Shown here: positions 50,730 to 63,186 of the stretch, one piece after another
Layout of the letters: each line of letters begins with the position of its first letter
How positions within the stretch are numbered: position 1 is the stretch's first letter
Assembly (NCBI GenBank): GCA_018907035.1
Contig: JACCIC010000005.1
Coordinates: 2,118,501-2,182,500 of the forward strand
DNA length: 64,000 nt
Source of the DNA: Sycobia sp. Sy_11
Lineage: Eukaryota; Arthropoda; Insecta; Hymenoptera; Epichrysomallidae
Direction: 5' to 3'
Program-made: the position numbers and the translations under genes
Notes under the pieces: generated by a model
The model's database searches: none
The model's input: the letters and a program-made list of their open reading frames with translations, nothing else
Told to the model about the DNA's origin: nothing

Positions 50730-51180
50730 CAGATTAAAAGCTCGAAGAGGTCGAATCGCTGAAATCTTTGATCAATATGAATAAGTAAGTCGAAGGATTG
50801 GAATATTCAAATGGTTTAGGTAGCTCGGATGGTTCTAAATTACTAACGGCTTTGTAGGGAAGTTTGGAACTGTATAAAGGCCAAACCATTCAAGCTGTTC
50901 GTGCCGTTTGAATCATAAAAAAGTTTGAACCCTGAACTTTCATTTACAACTGTTCAATATATAAACTGTTCAAATAGTTTAAATAGGTCAAAAGCTTAAA
51001 GAGCTCGAATAGTTGGAATCGTTCAACAATACGAGCAGCTGGACTTTTCAAGACGCTCAAACTGTTCGGTCCATTGGAATGACTATGATATTCGAACAGT
51101 TCGATCAGCTCGAATCGCTTAAATTATCAAACAGTCCCATCGGCTAAAATGTTTTAACGGCTCGGCACGCTGTAATATTA
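50730..51180. repeat. Degenerate tandem array with 9-bp period
   Basis: Much of the stretch can be cut into 9-mers close to GTTCGAATA. A clear run at about 50957-51030 reads GTTCAAATA, GTTTAAATA, GGTCAAAA, GCTTAAAGA, GCTCGAATA, GTTGGAATC. Another at about 51089-51150 reads GTTCGATCA, GCTCGAATC, GCTTAAATT. Units carry a palindromic TTCGAA-like core and show frequent single-base indels. No ORF spans it. It lies next to the BEL/Pao relic. Confidence 0.6.
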
Positions 51181-53156
51181 GAAAGCCTTGAACTGTTTAG
51201 TACAACGACAATTTCAGTTGTCAGTGCCAATCAAACTTTTCGAGAGTTTAAATCGTTTGAAAATTCAAATCCTTTTTGTTAATTTGACCGTTTGAGCCGT
51301 TTCAACATTTTGACCATCCGTTGTCTTCGACTAGCAAAAACATCTCAATCCTTATTATTTAAACGGGATTCGTGAATATTATTCAATGGAGTACTATTAA
51401 TTCTAGCGATTGACATGTTCTTACTTTCCGATTAATTTGAAGGGTGAAAGTTTTAAACTCCTTTAACAAATGCTCTTAAGTTTCTCAAACGTCAAAAAGT
51501 TATTAGGTCGTGAAAGATCCGTAACGAGATTCAGAGATTTTTTTCAGTATAATGCACGTGATATCTTTGGAATGTCATAGAGCAACAATAATTTGTTTCT
51601 TTTTTATCATTGGGCCTGGGAAAAAGGGAAGTAGTGGGAGGTTAAGATAGGCGTGGTCAAGTGCTCGAAAGCAATGAAAAAAAAAACCAAAAACCATTGA
51701 TAATTTATAAAACGTACTAATATATATAATATTTATTGTTTCAATAAACATCGTAATAATATAATATCACCTCTGGCACAATCTCACGATGGCAAGACGT
51801 TGCGACGTAACATTTGACAAAAAATTTCTCTTAATATAATAATATAAAACCTGCCTTCTCCTATGCCTTTTTTTTATTATTCTTGTTCCACGCTTTCTCT
51901 CGTACGCGCGCGCTTATTCAACGCTGACCCGCGATCGGTCGACTACAATGCAAACTCTAACCGCATACTATGTAAGGGTGGTGTGGATATGTGTGTTTGT
52001 CTGGATTTGTGTGTGTGTGTGTGTGTGTGTGTGCGTGCGCGCGTGCGTGCGTGCGTGTGCGTATATACGTGTGGATACATCTAACAAAGTACGACTAAAC
52101 CTAGTGGGACGTATGAACGGAGGATGGATTAGAGGTGATTCCCGTACCCTTCGCGGTGGCGAAGGACGGGGGTGGGATGATAAGACGGGAGAGGGACTGG
52201 TGCGGGGCGAAGCGAAGAGGTTAAAAACCGATCGTGCGCGGCGCGCGCTCGCATATGATATAATGATCAACGATATAGTATGACGCTGGCATCGACCTCG
52301 CGCTTTCAAAAAAAAAAAAAAAAAAAAAAAAAAGAAAAAAGAATGGAATATATAATTAAATAAATACACCACGGGAATCCACGTACTACCCGCTGGATCA
52401 AATTTAAAAGGCATAATGATTTTCTTTATTGTCGCGCGGCTGCGATATAATCTTTGCGACAGGGGCGCGAGCGTAGATTGGATTTCTTCTTCTTTTGCCG
52501 TTTTACCGGGTCCTTCTTATCATTTGACAATACCTATTGATCTATAATTTTATATAGAAAAAGGACGAGAGAGCGCGTGCATCAAAGGCCGAAATTAAAG
52601 GCGCATCCGTATCGAAATTTCTACGCGCGCAACTTTACGTAATATCGTTGTTCATAACGATCATTATATTGTTTATTAACTTTGACAATTGTCCTCTTAT
52701 CTATGTCTTTATGTATAAACAGCCTTCCGCGCAAAATATATCGCGGAAGTTTGTAACAAGTATTTAGTAACAAGAGCAAGAAAAAAAAAATAGAAAATCG
52801 GGTATACAGGATCGTAAAGGGTGGATCATTCTACCCTCGTGGCGCCCCGCGAGGACGTGCCATGTCTTTTATATAGATCTTCTTTGTATTCTACAAATTA
52901 GCTGATGTAGGAGTAATAGAGGTAGCGATTAAAAAACAAACAAAAAAAAAATTAATAATAATAAAATGGCTGAGCGCGAGAGCTCTGTACAATCGAAAAT
53001 AATGTCATGGATCAATGCGAACATTTCACAAGCTCTCCGTCTCTATAATACATACACGCGCGCGCGCGCGCATTCGCGCCATAACTATCATTATCATTAT
53101 TTATCTCTTCTCTCGGTGCGCTTTCGAGCACACACAGACATACATGTATATAAACA

Positions 53157-53195
<39 letters not shown>

Positions 53196-54081
53196 AATAT
53201 ATACATACATTTATATATACATACATACACACACAAAATAAACTCGTCCCCTCGGGAAATTCGCGGCGAGCGCACACTCTATGCGCGCTTCTGATGTGCA
53301 TAAAAATAACAATGTATACATATGATACGGATATTACAATTGTATATATATATATCTATAAGTATAAGGCTCCACTCCTTCTTTCTCTAGATTCTCCTAA
53401 ATCGATGTAGAATACCATCGTAATATTAATATAATAATAATAATAAAAATAATAATAACTATTTAATAAATGTAACAAAATATAGTACTTCGATATAGAA
53501 TTAATATGCATTTTACAAGCGTATTTTGATCGTTGCTTTGACACATACACGCGCCGAAAATAAATCGGCGATTCTTACACCGTCGATCGCGATTAAAATA
53601 AAAAATAGAGAGAAAAAAAATAATCGCGGGTGGATGAAAGAGGCGTCTCTCTCTCTCCATTTCTCTCGCTCTCCCTTTTTTTTTTTTTTTTGCTTTCCGC
53701 CCGCATTTATTTACTTATATGGCAAGGTTCACATAATATGATAGATCACGGAATGTACAATTGGAATGAGATTCGATGCTATGTTTTCTCCTCCTCCTCC
53801 TCGTCCTCCACGTCGAACATCCCTCGGATCGCCCGGGGATATTTCTTAGGCCGATGCGATTCGGGTGCCTCTTACAATAAAATAAGAGTTTGAGAAAAAA
53901 AAATTGCACGCATACTATTATATATACGCAATTGCCAATTATCCGGGATCGCCGTAGCCGCCCCTCTACTCCCAATCGTATATTTGTCTTTCTTCCTTAA
54001 TTGTTAAAAAAAAAAAAATCTTCGCCACCTATGTATAATACACGTAGCAATATCCATACATATATGTAGATATACACACAC

Positions 54082-54143
<62 letters not shown>

Positions 54144-54393
54144 CTTTCAATATATAGTTCACAATTAATTATTACGAGTCAGACTCGGTAGTTATTGATA
54201 TACGCGCGCTTATAACGATAAAAACAATATTTTTTTTTCTTCTTTCTCTCTTATTCTCGCATACATTAATTATTACTTCTTTTGTTTTCGGTGAGCTCAT
54301 CATCGCTTATAGACGCCATATTATTTTTAAGTCACAACGCCGCAGTTTCTAATTCAAGATTTTTCCTCTTGAAATTATACACACAGTATGCGC

Positions 54394-54430
<37 letters not shown>

Positions 54431-54488
54431 AAACTATAGCGATAGATCTGCTTGTTGACATTTTTGAGTAAACAAGTTCTTTAAATAC

Positions 54489-54539
<51 letters not shown>

Positions 54540-54796
54540 CGTATATATATATATATATTTTTTTTTTTTTTCATAATAAAAATGAATATCGTATCTGTCG
54601 CCCTCGGTATATATTTATCATATAATCATGCATACGTCATACGTGCAGCTTAACAAATACATATATAAACATGAAACTGAAACACTCAAAGCGAGATAGT
54701 TTCGCAGTCGTAATATTTTGATTGATCAGAGGGCGTTAAATCGCCTTTTATACTCACTCGTATATAATTAAAATGACAATAGTAATAATAATAGTA

Positions 54797-54841
<45 letters not shown>

Positions 54842-55415
54842 TTAATAATAATATAAAAAGAACAAACAAAATAAACACAGTACCATCGGTGAACGGCTGG
54901 TTCACCGAAACAAAAATTTCTCTCTCATCATAGCTGACCTGACAAAGTCTCGTTACGGTGAAAAAGAGAAGAACTCTCGGATTGCAATGGCGAAATGACT
55001 CCTCTTACAGTTTATACACGCTCTTGACAAACAAAGTCTTGCACTACCTCGTAGTACATATAAAATATATATATATATATATATATGTGGAAAGGTCGCG
55101 TGTTTCTGAGTTGACGAAAACAAAAAAAAAAGAAGAAACAAAAAAAAAACAAAAAAAGAAAAGAAAAAAACGAAACACTGCATAACGCACCTCTCCGTCC
55201 CCGTAAACTGTACTACGCGACAAGTTCGTCCCGAGGATATTTACATATACATATTTAAGAGGGATTAAAAAACAACAGTCAGTTCGCTCCGGCGCCCGGG
55301 CGTCTCCGGCCTCGTCGTCGGCCCTCCTCCCCCATCGCACCCTCTACGTGTCCGCGCTCCGCCCGTGTCGAAGGATCGTCGCTCGGCGATGCTCCTCGCC
55401 GCGGGTCCCGCGCTC
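51181..55415 (-). other. Probable long 3' UTR and downstream flank of grainyhead
   Basis: 4.2 kb downstream of the grainyhead stop codon without any gene. It contains (GT)n at about 52008-52032, an A-tract at about 52309-52333, (TA)n tracts at about 53164-53190, 54082-54138 and 54493-54532, and a (TAA)n tract at about 54795-54841. AATAAA words occur on the minus strand, including one near 51730, so a long 3' UTR is possible. The true end of the transcript cannot be read from sequence. Confidence 0.4.
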
Positions 55416-55433
55416 TCACGTCGCCGCGACGTG

Positions 55434-55470
<37 letters not shown>

Positions 55471-57048
55471 ACGCCCTGGCCCGCGTGATGGGGCGAGGCC
55501 GAGGCCATCGTCTGTGGCGGATTCAGGGGCAGCTCGATGAGGGTGACGTCGTAGCTGGGCTCGAGGCCGTCGTTGGGATCGGAGGGCGAGCCGCCCGGGT
55601 TGCGGCCCGAGCGCTCCTGCTGCTGCTCGACGGTGAGCCGGGAGTGGGTGACCTCGAGCAGGAACAGGTCCTCGTCGACGTAGTAGCGGATCATGTCGTC
55701 GTCAATTTTCGCCGTAATTCTGTGGGATGGGGCAGAAGAGAGACAGGGGGTGGCGGGGAAACGGGGGAGGTTGCGAGTTAGTAAAAAGTCGTTTCATTTC
55801 TGTTTTTGAGGGATCGGTTGAGAATTGCTCGGTGATTGAAACGTTCTTCGTAATAGCCCTTGGATATTTCAGCCGTCATTGGCGACAATCCATTAAAAAG
55901 TCCCCAGTTCTACGTTGTAGGAGATCCGTGATGACAATCGTTTATATTATGGGATTGTATACAAATGACGAAAGACAATCACGGAGAGATGGGTTTGAGA
56001 AAATTATCAAAAATCGTTAAAATTTTTATTAAACCCAAGGGCACTTTTATGGAAATTCCGCTTAACCGAGCAATTTTCAGCCGTTTTCAATTCGTAAAAC
56101 TAATTCAAACGTTAACTATCATTAATTCTAATTATTCTAAAGAAAGAAAATAATAATGAAGAAAGTATCGAGGAGAATATCTTTTATATAGCTTTCGACT
56201 TTACGAATAAATGAGAAAAGGGGACAGTGTTGATAAAAAAAAAAAAAAAAACAGAGAGCTAAAGAAAAAAGTTCGCGAATCCTTTAGTTTACGAGAAGAA
56301 CGAGACATGCTCAATTTTCGCAAATACATGCTCAATAAGGTATTTCCAATTCGGAGAACCAAATAGTTCTTTTTTTCCTCTGCCTCCGCTCGCGGGCGCA
56401 AATTGTGCGAGCCATGAAAAACTTTCGTATAGCTTTTAACAATGTGTAACTGTGCGTGTATAATGGAAAAAGTATCGAATTTCTGAAGGGGGGCGATCGT
56501 ACGTTCGATAATGTCGCGCTGTAATTTCTAGGCTCGTATTATTAATTTTGCCATTCGTCTTCGTTCCAAGTAAAATCAAAAATGCCCCGCTGAATAGTTC
56601 TAATGATAATATTTTCGAATGCAGTTAGAATTAATTACGTTAACATCAGACTCGATCGAGTGATAAGGAATTCAGTTAAAGGGAACGATTTCAGTTTTGG
56701 AAAGAAGGTAAAAATACACAACAACAGTTCGTAAATCTGATCGTAACGATATTCATGCGTTAATTGTAATAAACTGTCCGTAAAGTATGTTCCGGATCGA
56801 TCGTCGCGCCGAGGACAGATCCCGTAAAGAGTTTGCGACGAGTCATCGGCCTCACTTTATGACGTGCGTGTAATGAAAGCGAGTATGCGCAGGATGAATT
56901 TTGTCGGCGTGCTGGTCTGGACAGGCGGAAGGAGGCGTTTATTAGCGATGTGTTAAAAATTTCAGCGAGCAGTGTGCGCGAAGAGAAGGGAGACGAGACG
57001 GAGAGTAGCGACGTGGCGCGATAGTGCGTGATAGAGAGTGAGAGAGAT

Positions 57049-57099
<51 letters not shown>

Positions 57100-57272
57100 A
57101 AGGAAGAGTTTCGCGTGCATTGGCCAGGCAGTGATAAACATTTAGTACAAGCGATCTACTATAGCGGATAGTGGGGCATGCAGAATGAGAGCAAAAGATG
57201 AAGAGATTACTAGAGAAGGAGAGAGCAAGGGGGAGAGAGAGATACGAGAGAGAGATAGATAGAAAGAGAAAG

Positions 57273-57336
<64 letters not shown>

Positions 57337-57777
57337 AAGAGAGACAGACAGACAGAAAAAGACCTACAAGGAGAACATGCGTAGTAAAGATGAAACTCTC
57401 TACTAAACTTACCCCTTTGTGTTTTTGCGATAGAGGTTATTAATACTCGAGGATGCAATTTTGTACTTTGATTCAATCTGTAAAAAAAGAAAAAAGTAGA
57501 ATTATTACGGATCCTATTGGGATCGTCAGCTCCGTTCTCGGAATTTATTTATTTATTTTTTGGTTTTTTTTCAGTTTTTGTTTTTGTTCTTTTTTTTTTT
57601 TTTTTTTTGTTTTTTCGTTCATATATCGTCACGTTAACATTTTTCATTGTCAAATGAGAAAAGCAAGCTACGTGCATAACGAAAAGACGCGGCTGCGGAT
57701 CGTCCGGAACGTGGACGCGATTGGCCAGGAAAAAACAAAAGGCAAAAGGCATCCGCAGAAGATTGAAAGAATTTATA

Positions 57778-57823
<46 letters not shown>

Positions 57824-57979
57824 GTATATCTATATATATATATGAGACGAGAAAGCGTCTCGGATAAGAGAGATTATTTTTCCAGAGAACGAAAGAAGTA
57901 AGAACTATTAACGAGAGATATATAGAGAATCTTTGATTTCCACTTTTTTCTTAAAGCCTCCGTATATATACATACATAG

Positions 57980-58028
<49 letters not shown>

Positions 58029-58293
58029 AATTATATGTACGAATTAATACTTGTCGAGTTAATCGCTCGATCGCAGCGTATATATAAATATAGTTGCGGT
58101 CGGCGCGTGACTGATTAATGATGAAGGACCCAGCTGCGGGGGAGTGGTGGGGGGCTGAGGGGTTCATTGGTAAATGCATGCGCATTAATAATTAATTAAT
58201 TAGCATATGGGACGATGATTATTAATAATTAATTAAGGCACGTGTTTTGTGCGAGTACAGAGCGTACAGTGGAAGCATGCATAGATATACATA

Positions 58294-58344
<51 letters not shown>

Positions 58345-59412
58345 TTCAGGAGTGTTTTCTTTTTGCTTCATCCTCTTGTGTTCGCGAATAAATGGAGGGA
58401 AAAAAATTGTCTCTCTTTCTGCATCGCTGTCCTGTGGTGCAGTTTTCTATATATACATAATATATAAAGATCATTTTCAAGGAGACGATTTTTAAACCAT
58501 GGAAATTTATAGTTAAAAAGATTCGAGTGTCTTAATTGGCGTATGCGTGTATAAATTGATTATTATAGGTACGGTAACGGATAAGACTGGTCATGCTGGT
58601 AAATTATGAGAAATGTTTTCGGTGAATCGGTTTCGGAGGCGACTCGGTTGTTGTGCGCAACGCGCATTTGACACTTAAAAAAAAAAAGAGAAAAAAAAAT
58701 TCAGAAAATAGATGAATAAAGCGGGTCATCAAAACTTGGAACTTCGACATGTTAATTGATTAATTTGATAATTGTATGGTATAAAGGCATTGAGAGACTG
58801 TGTTATTTGATTAAGAAACAATATCTTTAAGATACCATAAAGGAAATTACCTAAATGTTCTGCGCTGAGAGAGATCTGAAGAATACATCAGACTCCGATA
58901 TAAGGCCCCGAAGTTCCCTGTGCAGAGTATATTAAGCAGTTTCCTTTATGACTTTTTACAAGCTATTATATAATATAATGAGCAAAGAGATATGTATATA
59001 TATATTTATTGAAGACGTATTAAAAAAAAAATAATAAAGCAAAAAAGAGAAAAAAGAAGTTTTGATGACTCATACGTGTGAATTACAAAAGTCAAAAACG
59101 TAGTTTAAGTACATAAATATATATGTATAGATAAAAGAAAATGGCAAGTAAGTAATCAAGTAAGAAAGTAAAAGTAAACTGCTATTAGATTAAAAAGTCA
59201 AGGCCCTGCGTTTCCTTAACCTAATAAAAATAGAAGAAATTTTTTTTAAACATGGATGAGATCGAAACGTAACTTCTTAATTGCAATTATTTATATAATA
59301 TGCGAATATAATTCGATATTATACAGAAGTTCAGCTTCCAAATTATAAAATACGTTAAGTACATGTATATTTGTTAATCTATTATATACTAGTATATATA
59401 TACATATATATA

Positions 59413-59461
<49 letters not shown>

Positions 59462-62400
59462 AGGCTCATCGCTTGCGAACGTAAACAATAATTTGCAACG
59501 ATTGTGTAATTACACATACGCGCGAGGCGATGGGGAAAGAGGGAGGGGGGGGGAGGAGGAGGTGGAAAAAAAGCGTTTCGTTACCACTCCGCGGCGCGCG
59601 TACAGCGCGCCTTCGATTTATGCGAGTCATTGAAATTCGTGCGGTCGCGTCGCGCGAGACGCGGCAAAGGATGGCGGAGAGGAAAAAAAATCCCCTCCGC
59701 CAATGATTTTTGCATGATTATTAATCGGGAGCAGAGGAGTAGAAAAGCAAAGCAAGAAATTAAAAAAAAAAAAAGAAAAAACAGAAAGAAAAAAAAAGAG
59801 CTACGCTCGATAATTAGCAACAGTGTTTCGTTATATAAACGCGCGCGCGCGCACGGCTAGATCTCTTCTTTGTTCGAACGTTACAGCGATGTACCCGTTT
59901 GCGCGTGAGCGTATGTGTGGCTTTTTATTTTCACGAGGCGTTACGTGCTAGATCGCGTGCATAATATAGGACTGATAGAGAATATCATAAATGCGCATTG
60001 TCGTCGCTATTTGACTCGAGGCGAGTAATAGCGTGGCCTCGTCGTCCAGGTCTGATCGTCGACGCGAGAGAATATTGGCTCTTGATTCTAGACGAAGAGA
60101 GTTAGAAAGAAAGGTGAGAGAAAAAAAAGGGGGACGGGATAACGAAAAGTAGGTAACGAACGCAATTTCTCCTCCTCACCCTTCGACCCACCCTTCCCCT
60201 TCAGAAAAGTCAGTTCGCAGCATTCGACGAGCTTGGCCAATGTAATAATAATAATAATAACAACAACAACAACAGCATCAACAATAATAATAATCCAAGT
60301 TCCTTACAGCGTTGAGGAGTCCCTGGACCGTGGGCGGTGTCACGTGCAGGGGCGTATAAACGTCCTCGGACTCCTGCCTCACGTACAGCATGACCCGCTC
60401 CTCGGCCTCGTTGCCGCGCATGTGGGGCTGCATGTGCAGCCTGTTGCCGAGGGTGCCGTTGCCGCCACCACCGGCCCCCGTGACCATGGGGCCCTGGGCG
60501 CCGAGGCCCGGCTGCTGCACTGTCTGCAGCACCGAGCCCTGGAGCTCCTGCACCTGCATCAGCAGCGAGTCCTTGCCGGCCTTCTCGTGCAGGGGCCCGA
60601 GATTGTCGGGCGGGAAGTGATTGTGGAACTTGAGGGCAGGCAGGCTGGCGCGACCGCCCGGCTGGCCGTAGGGGCTGCTCGCCTTGAGGCCGCCCACCTC
60701 GCCGTTGCTCAGCGACGAGGTGTCGGTCTCGCCGCCGCCGCCGCCACCGCCGCCACCGCCGCCACCGCCGCCGTAGAAGCCGGACAGCTCCATGGACGAG
60801 AACTGTTTGTTTTTTTTTTCGGAAGAGAAAGAGAGAGAGAGAGAGAGAGTTAGAGAGTGAGATTTAGTTAGATGCGCCATTGTTGTGAGCGAGGGGTATG
60901 GGAAAGATGGTCGTTACTTCTGGCAGAAATCTCGGGTGTTTTTTTTTTTTGCACGCTCTTGTCTAATCCGAGTCTCGTTCGATTTCGAGCAAGAAATTAT
61001 TCGGCACAAAGTAATGCCCGACCGTAAAACAACGAGCAATTTTAATACCCGGTTATCGGTGGGGGAAAAAAAACGGAAAAAAGCAATTGAAGGGAAACCA
61101 ATCAAAAAATGGTCAGACATCTTTCGCCCATCGCGAACGATTGGTCGATTCGCAACAACTGGTCCTGTTTTTTTTTGTTGTTTTTGTTTTGTTTTTCTTT
61201 TCTTTTTTTTTTTTTGTTGTTGCAATCACCATCGACAAATGCGAACCGGCGTTTGATTCTTCGCTCTTGGCATCGACGTGCCCTCGATTTCTACCAGGCA
61301 CGTGAGCGCGTCTACGTTTTTCGATTACGATTCGCTCGGGGCTAATGGCACGGGGCACGCGTCGAATTCGACGAGCAGCGACTTTCGATCCGGATCGAGC
61401 GGCGAGATAAGCCGCCGCGGAGATCTGCGCGTCGTTTGAAAAGTCGTTAATGTTTTTTTTTTTTTTTTTGTTTTTCTCCTTTATACCATACACCCTTTTG
61501 GGCGCGCTTTCGAACTCCCAATCGCGCCCGGAAGCTGCATTAATACCCGGGGGCAAACGTGTTTATGGACATATGGCAAATATGACTATAGAGCGGATAT
61601 CTGATTGCGGACGCGAGCGAGCGAGCGTTATTTTGCTCGCTTTATTAATTGAGAGAGAGAGAAAAAAAAGTTATAAATACATAATAGGCATATTCTATGT
61701 CAATGTTAATGCGCGCGCGCGCGCGCACGGTTGATTAATTCAGCCCCGTCATTGAGCCACTTTGAGCATTATGGCGTATTTTTCTAAAGAGCGCGCGTAT
61801 TTTGCATTATCAACAATGTTGCAATACAATGTGCGCGCGAGCGTTGAGAAATCCAAGCGCGCCGCTCGAACGTACTCGATCGTTAGTTATACGCACATAA
61901 TCGCACATAGAATTCGGACGCCAGGTAGTTTCGCAATCTCATTCATCGCTTCGGAAAAATCTCTGAGCTCGGCGAGTCCGCGGAAGGGCGGGGGGGAGGG
62001 AGGGGGGTAGGTACGAACCACGCGGCTCGCTTTACGCTCGTAACGGCGAAACGGGCGTAAAAGTGTCGCCGGTGCTCGAAAATGAAGGGCGGTCTCGGAA
62101 TTTCAGAGCTCGTCTCAAGGTCGCTCGTCGCGTCCGCGGCTCGCGAAAGTGCTGTCCAATTTACCTTGTCGATGGAGTGCTCGGCCGGCGGCGAGAAGAG
62201 TACAGGCGGCTTGTGAAGATCCGCCATCGAGTAGAACTCGCTTCGTTCCGTGACGCTGTGATAGAGCTCGTCGAGCTTCTTGCGGCCCGTGGCCGTCATT
62301 TTCCGCTTGGCCGCTCGCCTCTCCTCGTCCCGCGTCTTTCTCTCCGCGCCCTTGAAGCAAAAGTAGAAGTTCACGGGTAGGATTAACGTGGTGGAATTGG

Positions 62401-62957
62401 GCAAGGATTTCTGTCGTTCTTTTCGTCATTATTTTTTTTATTTTTTTTAATTTTTTTCACCTTAATTCCGTGGATTAAGGTGATATGGATAAAGGCGATG
62501 AAGCAACGAATTCAATTCTATGACGTATATAACGTATATTGGGCGATGGTTAATCGATGAAAAAAAAGAAATTATTAAATTAATAACCAAAAACTCGACC
62601 GATGATATGAAAAAAAAAAAAAAAAAACATTTACGTACGTCCCGTGGATTTTGACAAGAGGGTCTGGCTTACCTTATCGCAAAAGACTTTGATTTGGCAG
62701 TAGCCCCGGTGGGACGGTGGGGTGTAGCTGTGGGCGTGGGACGGCGGCTCCTCGTACGTGTCGACCTGTATGTGCAAGGGCAAGCCCTTAACTCCCTTCT
62801 GACTCGAGAAATCCGTGCTGAGGCACTGGACCGCGACGTTTATCTGAAGCGTGACGGGAAGAGAAATGGAAGAGAATGAATAAATGACGCATAAAATCGA
62901 ATAACCGGGACGTTGAGTCCCGTGCGCATGTATGGATATATACAAAAATCGGCATTC

Positions 62958-63018
<61 letters not shown>

Positions 63019-63186
63019 TTATATATAAACGTCTACAAACACAATGGCTCGACCGGTCGCACAATGGCGTATAACTTTCGTAGGCACTTACCTTAGCCGA
63101 GGACTCGAGCGGATTCCAATAAACGGCGATCGCATTATGCGCCACCTCCTCGATGCAGCCCACCAGGCCCACGCTGTTTTTCGTGT
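55416..63186 (-). CDS. grh: Grainyhead transcription factor, C-terminal half (5' part beyond window)
   Basis: Grainyhead is a CP2-family factor controlling epidermal differentiation and wound repair. The exons here are 63186-63092, 62843-62673, 62350-62165, 60802-60308, 57477-57413 and 55719-55416, adding 437 residues in frame. The first two and a half exons are the end of the immunoglobulin-fold DNA-binding domain: [56 protein letters not shown]. Then come [15 protein letters not shown], a linker with a Gly run, and the dimerisation region beginning [15 protein letters not shown] and [10 protein letters not shown]. That region continues through a 65-nt exon ([19 protein letters not shown]) into [20 protein letters not shown] and YDVTLIELP. 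After this comes an extension of about 35 residues with a Gln run, ending HHVAAT. The upstream DNA-binding exons are outside the window. Confidence 0.96.
55437..55466 (-). repeat. Coding CAG/CTG run at the grainyhead C-terminus
   Basis: A CTG repeat on plus, CAG on minus, encodes about ten Gln close to the stop codon of grainyhead. Confidence 0.85.
55720..57412. other. Grainyhead intron before the last exon
   Basis: 1.7 kb intron with a (GA)n tract at about 57056-57092 and a longer one at about 57275-57331, both CT-rich on the transcribed strand. The rest is without recognisable features. Confidence 0.7.
57413..57477 (-). CDS. grh: 65-nt internal exon of grainyhead
   Basis: This short exon is invisible as an ORF in the gene's frame, but it supplies exactly the residues missing between LLNA and GITAK. 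It encodes [19 protein letters not shown] plus TKG, matching the fly and vertebrate family pattern of IENKYKI followed by NNIYR. The acceptor is TTTTTTTACAG just upstream and the donor is GGGTAAG. It enters in phase 0 and leaves two bases of the Gly codon, which the last exon completes. Confidence 0.92.
57478..60307. other. Grainyhead intron with microsatellites and homeobox-like AT palindromes
   Basis: 2.8 kb intron containing (TA)n tracts at about 57779-57822, 57987-58025, 58299-58342 and 59417-59458. A cluster of AATTAATTAATTA-type words lies at about 58185-58235. An 11-bp inverted repeat, CATAAAGGAAA at about 58834 and its complement at about 58939, frames a 95-bp loop. A G-run tract lies at about 59541-59563. 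No additional exon was found. Confidence 0.6.
60725..60772 (-). repeat. Coding GGC/GCC run (poly-Gly) in grainyhead
   Basis: A triplet tract encodes about fourteen Gly directly after MELSGFY, in the linker between the DNA-binding and dimerisation domains. Confidence 0.85.
60803..62164. other. Grainyhead intron between linker and DNA-binding exons
   Basis: 1.36 kb intron. Next to the acceptor of the linker exon is a (CT)n tract on the transcribed strand (plus-strand GA at about 60825-60850). The plus strand carries several long T-runs and a G-run group at 61985-62007. No extra exon is apparent; ORFs on both strands overlap and are chance. Confidence 0.65.
62962..63015. repeat. (TA)n microsatellite in a grainyhead intron
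   Basis: Alternating T/A tract of about 54 bp in the short intron between the exons ending at 63092 and starting at 62843. Confidence 0.95.

Noticed and set aside
55365..55781. 138-codon plus-strand ORF with a Leu run
   Set aside because: It is the complement of the last grainyhead exon; the Leu run is the reverse of the Gln-coding CAG repeat.
60233..60853. 206-codon plus-strand ORF
   Set aside because: It is the complement of the grainyhead linker exon, whose minus-strand product shows clear family motifs.
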